Source of the DNA: Symbiodinium natans
Lineage: Eukaryota > Sar > Dinophyceae > Suessiales > Symbiodiniaceae
Assembly: GCA_905221605.1 (NCBI GenBank)
Contig: CAJNDS010000415.1
Coordinates: forward strand, 64,001 to 128,000
Direction: 5' to 3'
DNA: 64,000 nt
Shown: in pieces, positions 1-12,755 of the stretch
Layout: every line of letters begins with the position of its first letter
How positions within the stretch are numbered: the first letter of the stretch is position 1
Translations under genes and position numbers: made by a program
Notes under the pieces: generated by a model
Seen by the model: only the letters and a program-made list of their open reading frames with translations
Database searches by the model: none
Told to the model about the DNA's origin: nothing

Positions 1-3000
1 GTCCCAGCAATGAAGTGCCACATGCGGAGGCTGCCTTAGGCACTTCGCCGTGAACAAAAACAAGATGCTCCTGCAATTCGATGTCGCACAACGATAGTCA
101 GAATATGCTACCTGCTCGAACTGACCTTCCTCCTGTTAAAAGGCGCCTGAACCAATGACAACTGTGTCGTATGTAGCGGGGTCATTAGTCACGAGTCGAT
201 TTTGGAAGCCAAAAGGTAAAAGCTAATATTGCGCAGCGTTAAGTAGCACTTGTGTTGTGTCCGCGAAAAGGCCATGTGGCTGTGTTGGATCTTGACCAGC
301 ACTGAGCCCTATAACACACTGACGCCGGTGAACCAAACACCCCCCAAGCACTCGAAATCCGAGCTGCGCTCCCTCGGCACTCACCTTGTAGGTGGAAAGC
401 CGGCCCTGACAAGAAGCTGGGAGAGGTGTGAACCAAAACGAGTGGCGGTCCGAGCCTTTTAGGCTCTAAGCCTCCAAGACCTCAGCCTTTGATCGCAAAC
501 CATATTGGAGTACGAACGCATCAGCAGGACTGCTGAAGATGGTGGCACAGAGTGGCCAGGTTCGCTTGTCCAGGGAGATCCCTGCACTTGGGACCGTAGC
601 ACATCCATAGGGCTACACTAGTCCCGCAACCCCTCTGCCTGACGCCTACACACCTCAAACCCTGAACCTGAGAATCCCCGTGCCTAAACTCGTTAGAACT
701 TAGAAGAGACAAAGCCACGATCACTGGGCCTCGCCGCTCTTGCACTGCACTGTGATGCGCGAAGGGTCGATGCCAGTCCACTCTGGCCTGTAGGACAGTT
801 CAAGGGGTTGTGTTTTCCCGCCCGCCCAAGCACGGTTTTTGCCACCCTCCAAGCAGACTCCCCATACTGCAGGGATTTTAGGGTTTAGGGGTTAGGGACA
901 AACCCTCTTTTTGTTTTTTGCACTTCGGAAATTTCGGAGGTGTGATCAGCTCAAATAAGCTCTCACAAGTTGCAAATTGAGCGTGCGAACCAAAATCGAC
1001 CGACTTCAAAGCGCTGCTGCAATGAGCACGGAACCCGTTTTTTCGGATGCACGGAATTCTCACACAGGCTTCCGAGTGGCACCACGTTGGCCATCATCAC
1101 TGCCAGCTTGTCTTCCTCATTGGCACCAGCAATGACTCCACAAAAGCTTGAGACCCTTCAGACATTCGCCTAGGGCCCTGCATCGACGTATCGAACATCC
1201 CGTTTGGGCGAGGGTTAGTTAACCCACTCCCCTGGCGCAAAGTTCTTCCCACTTCTGCTCAAGTGCTAAAGTTGACCAAGTTGACCTTCGCACCATGATA
1301 CAGAGTGCAATGCTTTCATCTCCAGTCCTCCCTCTCCCCTGAAGCCTGAAGCATGCCTAGCAAGGCCTCACAGAACCCGCCTACTGGTAACCCAAACCCC
1401 AAAGGGGTCCGAAGTACCTACATGGTAGAAGGTAGGGTTTCGAAAATAGGAATTACTATTCTGGTTTGGGTAAGTATCCCCCATATAGGTACTTAGGCCC
1501 CTTTGAAAACAAAGCCAGTTCAAGCCCAAGAATAGACGTTGTTCCGACTGCTCCGTCGCCGTCCATCCACGGACCAGTTTCGGTGGGCGAGGTGCCTTGA
1601 CTTGGCCAGGGTATATGCAGGGTTCCTCAAGTGAAGGTCACCTTCTTGAAGTTGGCTCCCCTGAAAAACATGGCCCCGAGTGAAAAGCAGGAACCCCAAA
1701 AGCGTAACATTATTTTAGAGAACTAGATATTTAGTGGCGAAGGGCGCTCTCTCACCCACCGGGATCAGCAACTGGCTGTAGGATTGCGCTTTCTTCATGG
1801 CTTCAACTTCATTATTCATCAGAAATTGATAAGTTTGATAACACAGAGCATTCCGAGCTGGCTTCTTTGAACTATTTGAGAGATGTGGTAGCTGGAGATG
1901 CCTAGTAGAGAACTCCTTTCCCATTGCAGTGGAAAGCACAGCCTTCTGAGAGCTTGTTCGAAAGGAGTCCGTCCTCCTGCCAAGCACTCATGGCGCCGTC
2001 CGGGTATGACTTCAGAATGCACCTCCCCCAAAAGCAAGACTTCGACACAAGGTATGCTGGAAGCCCACATCAACTGTCACCCAGATCCCTTGCAGTGTCA
2101 TGAAGAGACGCTCGCTTTCCATGGACCGGGTCCTGAAGGGGCTCAGCTTTCCCGGTACCTCGAGGTGATTTGCTCTGAACAGTCGTGTTGCTTATGGCAG
2201 AGCCCTGTAACAACTGAGCCCAGGCACATACAGACTCGTGCCCCCACCGTTGTACCTTTAAAGGGTTCTTTGAAAGTGAACTCCCAATAGGGCCCCTGCA
2301 TTCCTCAAGGGGTTCATCAAAAGGGGCCCCCAACCTCATGGGTACAATGTCCAAGGTAGGTTGTCTTGGGTGTTAAGAGGCGCCCACCCTACCGTCAGCA
2401 TTCGATCACATATCGCACGAAAATAACTTTAAGCAAACTGAAAGATGGGTAGCAGAACATAAGGCGTATCGCGTATCGTGGCTGAGGCTGGTGCCACCTC
2501 TACTTCAAGGACAACCTTCAAAGTCTGGCAGCTTGGTACATTCTATAAGGCTGCATACTTCTTATTCCAGGTCCCCTCAGCCTGTTGCGCTGAATAGTGG
2601 TGAGCCCATGAGCCCTAGCGATGCCCTAACAAATCAAGTTAATGAAAATCCTCCTCCCTTTTTCACCTCCAAGTTGCGGCGTCCGCTGCCTCGTCGCTCT
2701 CATGGTGGTGGTGTAGCTCTTCGCCTAGACAACAATTTCAAGTACAGTAGCCATGGATGTTTGAACAAGACCTCCATCGATATCCAATCCGCATCGGTAT
2801 CGGACCGAAAGGTATCACCAGGCGCGACGCCATTTCGACGAAGTCGCTTGTTGTTGTGAGGCATGTCATGAAGGCTTGTCCCCGCAATAGTGGCCCTACC
2901 AGTCGCATGCTGCCAAGTCAGTCTGCTGACCGCCACTGCACACATCTTAAGCATTGGCCTTTCAGCGCTCTGCAGCAGCAATTGATGACAATGGACTGAC

Positions 3001-4490
3001 CAAAGCAATCTGGTTTCCCGACCACTGTGCAGAGTCAGGTATTGCAAGGCAGCCTGCACGGTTTTGCATTGCCGACGTGCGTGTCCTACTCAGGCTTCGG
3101 GCCGGTCTCGAATATTCAGAGCAAACAGTGCTCCTGCTCCCATTCCAAGACCCAAGCGGCATTGCTTCATGGTCATGTCAGGATGGTTTGCATCCTTGCC
3201 GGTGTTGCCCCTTTTCATTTCTTGATCTGGGGGGGGGGGGGTGCGGGGGGCCCTTTCATTGCAGGTCCGAACCTGGAATACACGCACATACCAAAGCCAT
3301 GCACCAAAACCCTCATTTCGACCCCAGCGACCTGCAGCTGGGGCGCTCCCTTCACGCTGCGGCTCGTCAGTGTTGCCCAGCTTGTGGCAGGCGGCGCCCA
3401 TGGCCACACTTGGGACGGGCGCCTAAACAACTTAGCCTACGACATGAACCCTACAAGGGCTTACAAGTAGGGTATTCAGGGTATGTGGCAAGTTGTGCAC
3501 GTGGGTCGGGAATCCGGGAATCCCCTATTGACCCACTCCACCTAGAAGCCCAACTTCCACAAATTGTTAGGGTCAGGGGATTGGGTGTCATACGCAATGC
3601 CGCGCATCTTTCAAAAGGGCAGGCTCTGGAGCCCATGCGCATGTTCGCAAAGCATGCGGAAACTTTGGGAAGTTTAGGATCAGGAACAGATGTTGAGTTG
3701 AGCTTCCGCAAATGATGTCTTCTTTTTTTGGGGGGGATATCTCTATATATATATATATATACACACATGTATATATTGTATCTGGCTTTTTCGCGACCTC
3801 GTGCTCCCAAAATCTCACACCACTTTGCACAAGGTAGCTGCATGTTGTTGGAGCGAAGGAGTGTTAAGCGAATGAACTGGAGAGAGGAGCTCTTTTCGTT
3901 CTGGGCAATGCAATCCTCGCGCACCCGCCTCAGATGGAGGATGCACTAGGACTCTCCTGGAAAGCGTCAGTTTGCAACTGGGCCTCATAGCTGCCAGGAT
4001 GTGTGCCATGCTCTGTATAACCCTACAAACCACTCGGTCGCTGGCCTTGCTTTAGCCGATGCTGCAGGCCACGTCCAGAGCTCCACCCGTGCAGCCCCAA
4101 TACGGAGAGATGTGCTTTCCTGAGGCACACAAGCTCCCAAAACTTCAATCGGACGAGTTGGGCAAGGCTTTAGGATAGGCCCCCTGGGCCTCGCCCAGGA
4201 CCGTTCCCCTAAGCCAATATACCACGGCCATGACCGGAAACATGCTCCCCCAGATCTTGGCGCAACGCAGGCCCCAAGTGGCAACACATGACGAAACTCT
4301 CTCTCTCTCCTCCCTGGGCCAAAGGGCTCACAAAGGTGACATTGCCCTTCTCGTCGCACAGGCCTGGGATTCGATGCATCCCTGAGCCCAAAGCTCGAAA
4401 AGCCTCGAAAAAGAGTCCCACTGGGGAAGGGGAAGTTGGCGGGAATTCCGGAAGGTTTACGAGAGTATGGGTGCTGGGGCTGATATGAAT
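1..4490. other. Region without a resolved gene
   Basis: No gene could be supported here. A degenerate TTTAGGG patch lies at 869-896. A possible minus-strand exon at about 1,870-1,718 reads MNNEVEAMKKAQSYSQLL followed by about 20 more codons and a stop; it has coding character but no recognised domain. Open frames of about 250 codons (plus, 2,954-3,715) and 215 codons (minus, 4,632-3,985) coincide with GC-rich or glycine/proline-rich low-complexity DNA and overlap other open frames on both strands, so I do not treat them as genes. A poly-G run at about 3,231-3,241 and a TA microsatellite at about 3,743-3,778 lie inside. Confidence 0.5.
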
Positions 4491-4499
4491 AGTAGGTAT

Positions 4500-7400
4500 A
4501 CGGTATACCTGCAGTGAATTGTGGGAAGCAGGACGGGACCGGCACTTTAATCTCGAAGCAACCGGGGTGCACTCCATCATCTCGCAATTGTCCGCACCTT
4601 GGCCGCAAAGGGCGTTGATGACCTGGAGACATCGATGGCTCGATGAGTCAAGAAGGCACGGGGGGTGGCACATTTGGTCTGTTGATGCTACCCCTGTCTG
4701 TGTGTGTGTGTGTGTCTGTGCGCATGCATGGCTGGCTTTCTGCTCTCGCCCCCTGCTTCTATAGTTCTTCTTCCAACTTCTCAACGCAACACCGACACCT
4801 CGAGCCGCAGGCTAACTGCCCAGGACAAGCAAACATCCTACGTTACCTCGCAGGGGAGTTTAGGGTTTAGGGTAAAGGGTTCATAGTTTAGGGTTTAGGG
4901 TTTATAGTTTAGGGTGTAGGGTCTCAGTCAAGTGACGCCCCAGTGCGTAACCACGGCAATCGTCCTCTCTGGTCGACTCGCAAGCACCGTCCGGAACTCA
5001 CGGATGCTCTCCGCCTCACTGGAGGAGCTTATAAAATTTTAGGGGTGCAAGAGCACGGGTGACAAGACAACCTAAACTTAAGTAGAACATAGCGCAATTG
5101 GCAATTGAAGACCGTTAGGGAGTACCACTATGATCACTAAACTCCAATACTAGGGAACAGGGTGCAGGCGATGTCGTGCCTCGGTGACCTAAGCAGGCCA
5201 TGGTCCCAATTTGCACCGGCCCCGGAGCATCATGAGATGTCAAGTTAGTGTGTGATGACTGTACATATGAAAGGACAGGCTGGCGTAACAAAGTGGAGCC
5301 TTTTTGTTGCTGTATGACAAATTATGACTTGTGCGAGCACTTCGGGAAGGAAAACGACCAAAACGAGATCATGCCCACCCAAAAGCTGCCGCCCCAGCGC
5401 ACCTCTGTACTGGGACCTTTGATGGCCAAAGCAGCTTTGAGGCCTTGTACCTTACACCAGGCAAGTGTGCTTTGAATGCTTCCTTCGGGACGATGGCAAC
5501 TCGCAATGCCAACAACACATGGACCTGCTAGCTGCGCACCTCCTGCCCGCGCGGCAGCTGCCGCAGTACTTCAGAGACAGACTCCAGAGTGCCCCTTGGC
5601 CGAGCTGTACATGCTTGGGAATTTGGGGCGGGCAGGCTTGCCACAATTCATGTTGTACCTGGCTTGGTGGGGTTCCCGTGTGTAAAGTCAAGCTTGCTGG
5701 GCTACTCAGGACACTGTGACTGTTTGGGGGTGCGCGGTGGGATCGTTATTGGTTGGGTCAAATCCTCCGGGTGTCGCAACAAGTTTCATATTTCGTGTGG
5801 CGCGCCTTTAAAATCAATTGCCGGGCCTCGCCGTCCCTCTTTAACTCATCTAAACTCCTCCCTCCAAAAAACATATAAAACGCGTGGACCGTTTCAAGAG
5901 AGCAAAAACCCAGCTTCGACTGGTCGGCAGGGGGGGAGGGGGTCGGTGGCAAACTAAGCAGGTACAAAATTTTGTGGCGAGAGAAGACCAACACCAAACA
6001 TGCTGTGGACTGGCCTCCGCAAAGTTCACACGCAATGCTGGCCGTTTCGAGGAGGATGCCGCTCCAAGTACTTGAATTCCGAATCCCTTCACATCGCATA
6101 CTAAGCGCCCGCGGATGAGAGCTCCCCAAGTAACCTCGCTGCTGTACCCAAGGGGCGGCTGGTTGGCCACATCATCCCACCAAAGCTCCCGCGCTGAGCG
6201 GACAACAGTTAGGGGACATTCCTCCTCCTGGACGCTCTGGACCCTTGGGCTTCGGGCATGGTGTACCAGCCCGAGCAGTTCTCAGAGTCAAAGGTTAAAG
6301 TATGTTATAATGTCTCAGTCACCATGGCCACACTACAGTCGCAAGCTTGTGTATCTACCATCGGGGGAGTGTAAAGAGCAGCGACGCAGCGTCAAGACTG
6401 GAAGTGCAAAGCTGTTCGGATCGGCCCCCCATTCTGGAGATAGCTCCTGCACGTCCTCTAAAAAGAGCGTCATAACCTGTTCTGTCCTGGAAGGCGTAGC
6501 ACGCTGTCTGAATGGCCCGAGTGAGAGGCGAGATGAGGACAACTTCCTCGACAAATCACGAGAAGTCTGAGCGTAAGCACAAGCAAGCCAGCTATGCACC
6601 TCCCAATTTTGACCCCGAAATAGTGGGAATCCCCAAAACAAGGACCCCAGTGAGGTACCCCTAACATCGTAAACCCTCTTATGGGATGAAGAGACCAAGC
6701 CCTGGGGTCTCAGTACCTTGCAAACTTCCGAGGTTTTGCATGGAGCCTTCAAAGATCCTCATCGCACTTCGTGGCCAAGATCCCAACTTCAGAACCAAGG
6801 TTCGCCCAAATAACCTGGCCTTACCTATTACTTATATATTATTTATTGCTTATTACTTATTACGTATTACTTATTACTTAGAAAGATCCCAGCCCGCCCC
6901 CCCCCCCCCCCCACCCTCGGTGCAGCCAGAAGGGCGAAGTCGTACTCCTCCATCCGGTGCTGCCATGCCTCGGGCTCTCTGTGAGTTCTGGGCTTTGCGG
7001 GTTTTCAGGTCTGCAAGCCGTCTGTATCAGGAGGCTTCATCTGCTTCAAGTGTTGGGTTCGCGGTTCGCTAGGCCGGACCCATGCTGCCTACATGAGTCT
7101 ACAGGGTATATGACTGATCCACATTCGGCCTCACGCGATTGTACAGGTTGCACAACAGGGTTCCCCACCTGCAGCGTACGCTGGGGGCATTGCTGCCACA
7201 AGCCCCGAGACTTGATACAAGTTTTACGAATGCGCGACCATGCTCTCAGCGCACGTGCAAAGAGCCCTGTAAGCCCAAAGAGCACAATTGGATGGCACAT
7301 GCTAGGTCCACTCCCTGGTAGCCGCTACAGTGTGAGTCGAAGGTTTGGAAGGTTGAAGGCTTGGGTTTTTGCTTGCTGCAAAGGTGCGTTGGCCTGGCCA

Positions 7401-7833
7401 CGGCCCTGAGCCGTCAAGGGCGCATCTGGCACGTCCTGCTCTTAACGCTGCGCAAACAATTTGCAGAACCAATGCCTCTTCAAAAAAACGACTGTCAACG
7501 GGCAGATTTATGTGTGGATCAGCTCTTGGCTTTTGCAATTCCAAGGATCTCAGCCCCCCCGATAAGAAAACAGCAGGTTGAGACACGCCACCATCCCCCC
7601 CCCCCCCCCCCCCCCATCGACAAAACGTGCTAGCCTGCGATCTCATTCCTTCGTAATGCGTTATGTTCTTAGTTTAGTGACAATTGCAAGCAGACCTGTG
7701 GTTCACCTCGCATGCAACTTGGCGTCCATCCATTCTACAGCCTGAAACTGCTAGTAATTCGCCCCCACGCACGATCCTCATCCGACACATTGTGCTCAGC
7801 CTCACCATGGCGCAGCAGGAAAACATGGCGAGC
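4500..7833 (-). CDS. Histidine phosphatase (phosphoglycerate-mutase-like) gene, multi-exon, partial model
   Basis: Four small minus-strand exons carry the hallmark blocks of the histidine phosphatase superfamily in the right order. Exon about 7,833-7,765 has HVFLLRHGEAEHNV, the RHG catalytic motif with the phosphorylated histidine. Exon about 7,436-7,380 has DAPLTAQGRGQANA, matching the family's D-x-PLT-x-x-G-x-x-QA block. Exon about 6,550-6,480 has EEVVLISPLTRAIQTA, the 'SPLxRAxQTA' block that places the second catalytic arginine. Exon about 4,622-4,500 has VINALCGQGADNCEMMECT, resembling the C-terminal segment that follows the second catalytic histidine. That second histidine (usually in a GHxG-like context) was not located and should lie in an exon between about 4.7 and 6.4 kb. 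Members remove phosphate from sugar phosphates, nucleotides or proteins; the substrate cannot be told. The first exon and start codon are upstream of 7,833 and unidentified. Spacing implies introns of 0.3-1.9 kb. Confidence 0.72.
4859..4922 (+). repeat. Degenerate interstitial TTTAGGG array
   Basis: About eight telomere-type heptamers, several altered (TTATAG, GTGTAGG variants), sit in what should be an intron of the histidine phosphatase gene. The degeneracy suggests an old insertion. Confidence 0.85.
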
Positions 7834-9001
7834 CTGCGGTGTTGGGGTACCGGAAGGGACACTACCTCCGGACTTTACTCCAACCCCGCTTGCCGTGAAG
7901 CTGCCCAAGAATCGCCACTTAAGTGCGGGCTTCCGACGAAGCCACTCCCTACACATCCTGACAGCAGTGCATGGGGAGCGACTTTATGTGCCTGACCTGA
8001 GTCTTGCCGCAGTTCCCACGACCCTTCTGGTATCGATGCATGCTGTTGTTTTGGCACTGTTGCAGCGCTCACCAGTCTTAACCCTGTTGTGCAGCTGCAC
8101 CTGGCTTGGCTGCGCCATGGCCAAGGTTTGCAGCAAAGTACTCCAGTATGGAAGTCTTGAGGTGTTTTGGCTTGAGTTGCGATGTCTGAAACACCCAACC
8201 ATCTTTCAGTCGCATCTGCTGCATCTGCTCCCATGTTTTGCGTGGGTGGAGGGGTGGGGGGAGGGGTCAAAAAGGAGATCTCTTTATCACGACATGGCCC
8301 GACGCCTGAAAACCTCAAGCTCCTCAGTAAAAACCTTTACAGCCCTTAAACCCTAAACAATGGATCACTTGAGCCACAGCTGCTGACCAAAAGAAAAACG
8401 CGCGTGCAAGGGCACATTCAAGGTGAGGTGGGTCCAACCTTGTTGGGGACGCTGTTCTCTCCCGAAGGGGGTCCATACAGCTACTTTAGGGACTCGGAGC
8501 CATGGGCTTCCCTAACGTCAGAGTTACGTTCTTGTCCACCAGACCTTTCTTGGGGTGATAGACGCCGTGGGTGCTGCGCATGCTGGAGACTATGATGTCT
8601 CCACAGAGAGGATTTGGGGGCTGGAGTGTTCAGAAGGCAGAGGTTGGTTGCTGCACCTGCAAGTTGGGTTCCTCACCATGGAGGGGGAGGGGGGAGATGA
8701 ACACACAAAAAGATCTATTTTGGGATCCATACCCGCCCGGTCACAGGTAAGGTTAGCATGGCGTATGGCCTCAACTAAGGCTGTTCAGCAGCTTGATCCC
8801 TGGTTGTTGGGGCTTTCGGAGTGAGCCCCCCAACCTTTGGAAGCGGAGTCGCACGGCAAAGTCCTCGGTTGGCCATACAGACGCAGTTTCTATCTAAGGA
8901 AGCACGGCCGTTTCGTTGCACATCTGCCTTCCTTCTGCATTTTTGGTTGTGGGTTTCCTTGGACCGACCTTGGGCTTCAAGATTCCAGGTTCCGCAGGGT
9001 G

Positions 9002-9141
9002 TGATATGGGGGTTTCCGAAAATAGGGGTACCCTTTTTTTGAGGTTCCCATCATAAGGACTATACTTTCTTTTTTTTTTTTTTTGGGGGGGGGGGGGGGG
9101 GTATATTGCGGATACCGCTATTTTGGGAAATACCCATATCA
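9002..9141. repeat. MITE-like hairpin with 32-bp imperfect inverted arms
   Basis: The arm at 9,002-9,033 (GATATGGGGGTTTCCG...) and the arm at 9,110-9,141 (...GGGAAATACCCATATC) are inverted copies matching at roughly four of five positions. They flank a T-run followed by about 17 G at 9,068-9,101. The compact size and lack of coding potential fit a small foldback or MITE-type element. A related motif (GGTTTCGAAAATAGG) occurs at about 1,435. Confidence 0.6.
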
Positions 9142-9179
9142 TATCTGGAATGTGAAAGAAGCCTCGGGGCAGGTTTTCC

Positions 9180-9395
9180 CATCAACCGAAGCAAAAGTTT
9201 CCAAAGGCTCTCCAGTCGCCTAAGTCTGCTGGATCCCGGTGTGGTTTCCACTTATTGTAAACATCACTGAATCTTTTCTCCTGGCAGTCTCCTTTCAGCC
9301 TGACCATACCAAACAAATGACTTTCGAGCTGTGCTCGGACAACCTTGGAATACTTGGAATCCTCCAGCCACTGTGTCACGTCCACCCTTTGCAGA
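9180..9395 (-). CDS. Candidate exon of an unknown protein
   Basis: A 67-codon open segment reads with clear coding character on the minus strand (VTQWLEDSKYSKVVRAQ, later DVYNKWKPHRDPADLGDWRA). It follows a possible acceptor (GCAAAG) near 9,390. The peptide is rich in charged and aromatic residues and has no low-complexity sequence. No domain is recognised and no neighbouring exon was joined to it. It could belong to a gene running through the 9-13 kb stretch. Confidence 0.35.
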
Positions 9396-12054
9396 TGAGG
9401 CTCACACCCGCGCTGCCGGCTTGACCCGAGAAAAGGCCGGGAGCCGCAAACTTCAAATCTAGGAAAGCCCCTGCACCAAGCTTAAAGGGTGCCGCAATCT
9501 TCTGCTACTATGCTGTGGCTGGTGATCGAGCCAGCATGCACTGAGCCCAGGCGGGCGAAGAATGGATGGGCGGCGGTGTCGGGCTTTGATATAGGGCGTT
9601 ATAGGGTTGATGATTGATGGTTCTGGTCGCTGTGCTTTAGAGATGGCTGCCTCCTCCTGGCTCTCTACATGGGGCCTCCTCAAGGGGTGTGTTAAGGCAC
9701 AGCACACATTCCTCGAAGCTATCCTAAGCCCACCTTCAAGCTCGAAACCCTTGACCAAAAGCGCTCCAGCTCGCCTTGTCCGCAGTGTCCGCGAAGTGGC
9801 CTCTTTCATCCGATCAGGGTATCATCTCAGAAAGGGACTGATGTTGAATGCTTTTGCATGTTTGGACTCAACCCCCAAAGAGGAATCTATGCAAAGCCGC
9901 AAAGCAGCTGTGCCAGGAGTGTACGGTTCAAGGGTTGAGTTCTGAGGTTGCGTTTAATCGGCTTGGGCTAAAGGTTCAAAGTCTCATCTCAGGGTTTCAG
10001 GGTTCGACAAACTTATTCTGCATTCGTTGGAAGTATCGGGCATCCGCCTGACCAGCCATAAGGTACCTTCCCAGAAGATACCTCGTTTCCTGAGAAGAAG
10101 AAATAAGTCTGCATTCTTTCAATTTCGGCCCGAACCGACTAGAATCGCAAGTGAGCATGCAAGAGCGTATTGGGTTCAAAACAGCAGTTTCTTAAGCCAC
10201 TGAAGCTGCAAAGCAAGCGTAAAGGATGGGATAGCGAGCCTGTAATCTACAGTAGTGGCACAAGCTTCTTTCATACGTCATGTCAGCAGTCGAGGTGGGA
10301 CTCTGAAGGTGGTCGCCACACTTCGGCGTTTCTCTGAGTCTAACCAACAAGGTATACAGAAAGAAACCCCCAAAGTGTGCCTGCAGATGTCTGTGGTCGG
10401 CGGTTGGTGCCTGGTGCTCTGGGCTTCTGAGAAGGAGGACTTGGAAGCCCCCCCTATCTACGCCAATGCTCCTCCCCCCCCTGGAACCGTGCAAGAACCG
10501 TGAGAATCAACCCCTAAATCACCCCACGCAAAGCCCCACAACCGAAAAACTTCTGGAAAAGAAGCTCCATCTAAGCGTCTCTTTCCATTCTGAGCCCTAA
10601 ACCCACAAACATGCTTCCAGAACCCCGACAGTCTCTACCCCCCGGTCGAAGCACAGCTTCTTGCAATGGGGCATTGCATGAGGTGGGGGGGCATTTGGGG
10701 TTTAGGGTCTGGGGCTGCCACCTTCCTACTAGCCGTTACTAGCCTCGCAACCACACTGCAGAGGCGTCGAGGGGGAAAAATGTTGACTCCAGAGGCCAGA
10801 GGCCCCAAGTCCAGCAAACAACTCATAGTCCAAAGTAACTGCAGTAAGGTCCGAAGGTGTCGGTTTAGGGTTTAGGGCGCACCCTGAGCCGTCTGAGCCC
10901 TGCACTTCCGCCTTTGAGTGCGAGAGATAAAGCGAGTGGCTGCAGCCTGAGTTGGACCAAAGGATCCCGAGAGCAAACAGCGTTGCAACATAATGCATCA
11001 TCTTGGCATTTTTAATGTCACAATACGTATATGTCACAGTATATTCAGTACAATCAGATATGAACATCGTTCGTCTACTCATAATGCCAAAACAAGAAAT
11101 TTTGGTTTCGCTCCTGTGCTTCTTTGAGACCTCCTGATTGCACTCCTCATTTCCTGGACGTTGCCAAGCCCACCGAGTTCTTCCGAGTTCCCCGAACATC
11201 TGACATGACATGTTGTACGAAGCTTTCCTGAACACTGATCAGACTTATCACAACTGACTGCTGAGTACGTCTTTATCTGTACACCTCACCTGTTCCTGAA
11301 GCACGCAATCAATGGGTCCCCGACGCAGGATCAGGACCCGAGCTGGTGGGTCGGGCATTTGTCGCCTGCACAGCCCGACACAAGGTGGGATGGTTGGGAA
11401 AGGAAGCCGCCACGGACCAGCCGAGGAATTGAAGGACTTTCAAAAGAAGCCGTAAGTTCCCCTAAGCATGCCGTGAACCAATAAACTTGCTCAACCCACT
11501 GGAGTCACTAGAGCCTCCTTTGAAAGGCAGAGGGGCTAATTATGTGTGTGCCCATGGCAATGTCGAGGGTCTCTGGCGTCAAAAGGGTGGAGCTGTCAAA
11601 CACCTTAGAATACAGGATTCGACTCTCACTCTGAGGGTACTTGGCAACTTGATGCCAAGCTCCTTCTTTAGGATCCTCGGGGCACCCCACAGGGAGCTTG
11701 GCTCGAGGTTGGGGAGTTCCCTCCTTTGGGCCCCCCTGCCTTGGCCGTTGGCAACCTCGGGCTTCTCAGAGGGGACGTGGTTCTGTTTTGGAGATGAATG
11801 TGTGCAAGTAAGATCAGCAGAATCGTTGAGGCCTACTAGGACTACCAGGAATCGTGATCACAAGCATGTAGTCGGACTACGCATACGTGACAGTGGGACG
11901 AAAGCTCTGCCACTGCACACCATCTGCTGAGCCGTCTGTGGAAGAAGAACCCCTCTCCCACGTAGAGCTATCTGAGTCTATCCGAGGAAGGATTCCACAA
12001 GGCCTCCCCAAATCCCACAAATCATGTAAGCTCCGGTCAACTTCTGGCCATGGC

Positions 12055-12235
12055 CCAAAACCCTGGTTTGTCGCGAGGGTCGGCCCCCATCTTGTTACAA
12101 ACCCTCGTCGTCCCCCTTGTCGCGCCAGCTTTGTTGCAAACCCTTGTCGCACGGCATTCTGAGCACCCTGTAGCCTTGTCGCGCCAGCCCTGTCGCAAAA
12201 ACCGGTCTTTTGTTGCAAACCCCACCCGGGGACGC
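12055..12235. repeat. Degenerate direct repeats of a GTCGCGCCAGC / TTGTTGCAAACCC motif
   Basis: Short units such as TTGTCGCGCCAGC and TTGTTGCAAACCC recur four to five times with variable spacing over about 180 bp. Open frames across it on both strands are repeat artefacts (for example GFCDRAG, GFATK, GFVTR on the minus strand). Confidence 0.6.
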
Positions 12236-12654
12236 AAGCCCTAACGTTTTGGGCCAAGCCATCTGTCAAACCCAAAGCAGTCTGCGAGGACGATGTCGAT
12301 GTGTTCTGGCTCACAAAGCAGCTCAGCTTCTTGCACGCGCCATTGGCCATGACCGTTGGTGCCCGGCCTGCGGTATCAGATCTGAATTTTCGGGTCAGCC
12401 ACTCAGCCTGTAAAACGTTACGTCACGCTAGCCTAGCTGGGCGCTACGCATGCTTGTGTGAGTGGTGGCTTGGCTCTTGTCAAACTTGAACCCAGAACGT
12501 TAAAGGCCCCTCGGCAGGCCTGACACGTAAAGCCAAGGCCGCAGGTTGCGTTGCTGGTGGTGACCTCAGCTTGCGGGACCGGAATGCTTCCAGGCTTCCG
12601 GGCTTTTGGGGGACAGGGCCGTACCCTGGGGCCGCTTTCCTGATTCAGGGACTT

Positions 12655-12755
12655 CTGGAGCCAACGTGCGTGCAAAACCTGCGCATGAATTCTGTCTCCC
12701 ATCTTATCAAATGCTTCAATGCTTCATCAAAGCTCTTGTACCCGAAGCGCTGCGA
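12655..12755 (-). CDS. Candidate small exon, unknown protein
   Basis: The minus-strand segment FGYKSFDEALKHLIRWETEF is bounded upstream by a TTCGCAG acceptor-like sequence and downstream by CGCAG|GT. About 25-30 codons have coding character (amphipathic helix with alternating charged and hydrophobic residues). No family is recognised. It is reported because splice-like boundaries and coding character coincide. Confidence 0.25.

Noticed and set aside
2954-3715. 253-codon plus-strand ORF
   Set aside because: Lies in GC-rich DNA with a poly-G run coding glycines, overlaps long open frames on both strands, and shows no domain or normal protein composition.
3985-4784. Two long overlapping minus-strand ORFs (215 and 191 codons)
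   Set aside because: Proline/arginine-rich and mutually overlapping. Only the short VINALCGQG segment near 4,622-4,560 is supported, as an exon of the histidine phosphatase.
11877-12350. 157-codon minus-strand ORF
   Set aside because: Its peptide repeats come from the local GTCGCGCCAGC-type repeat cluster.
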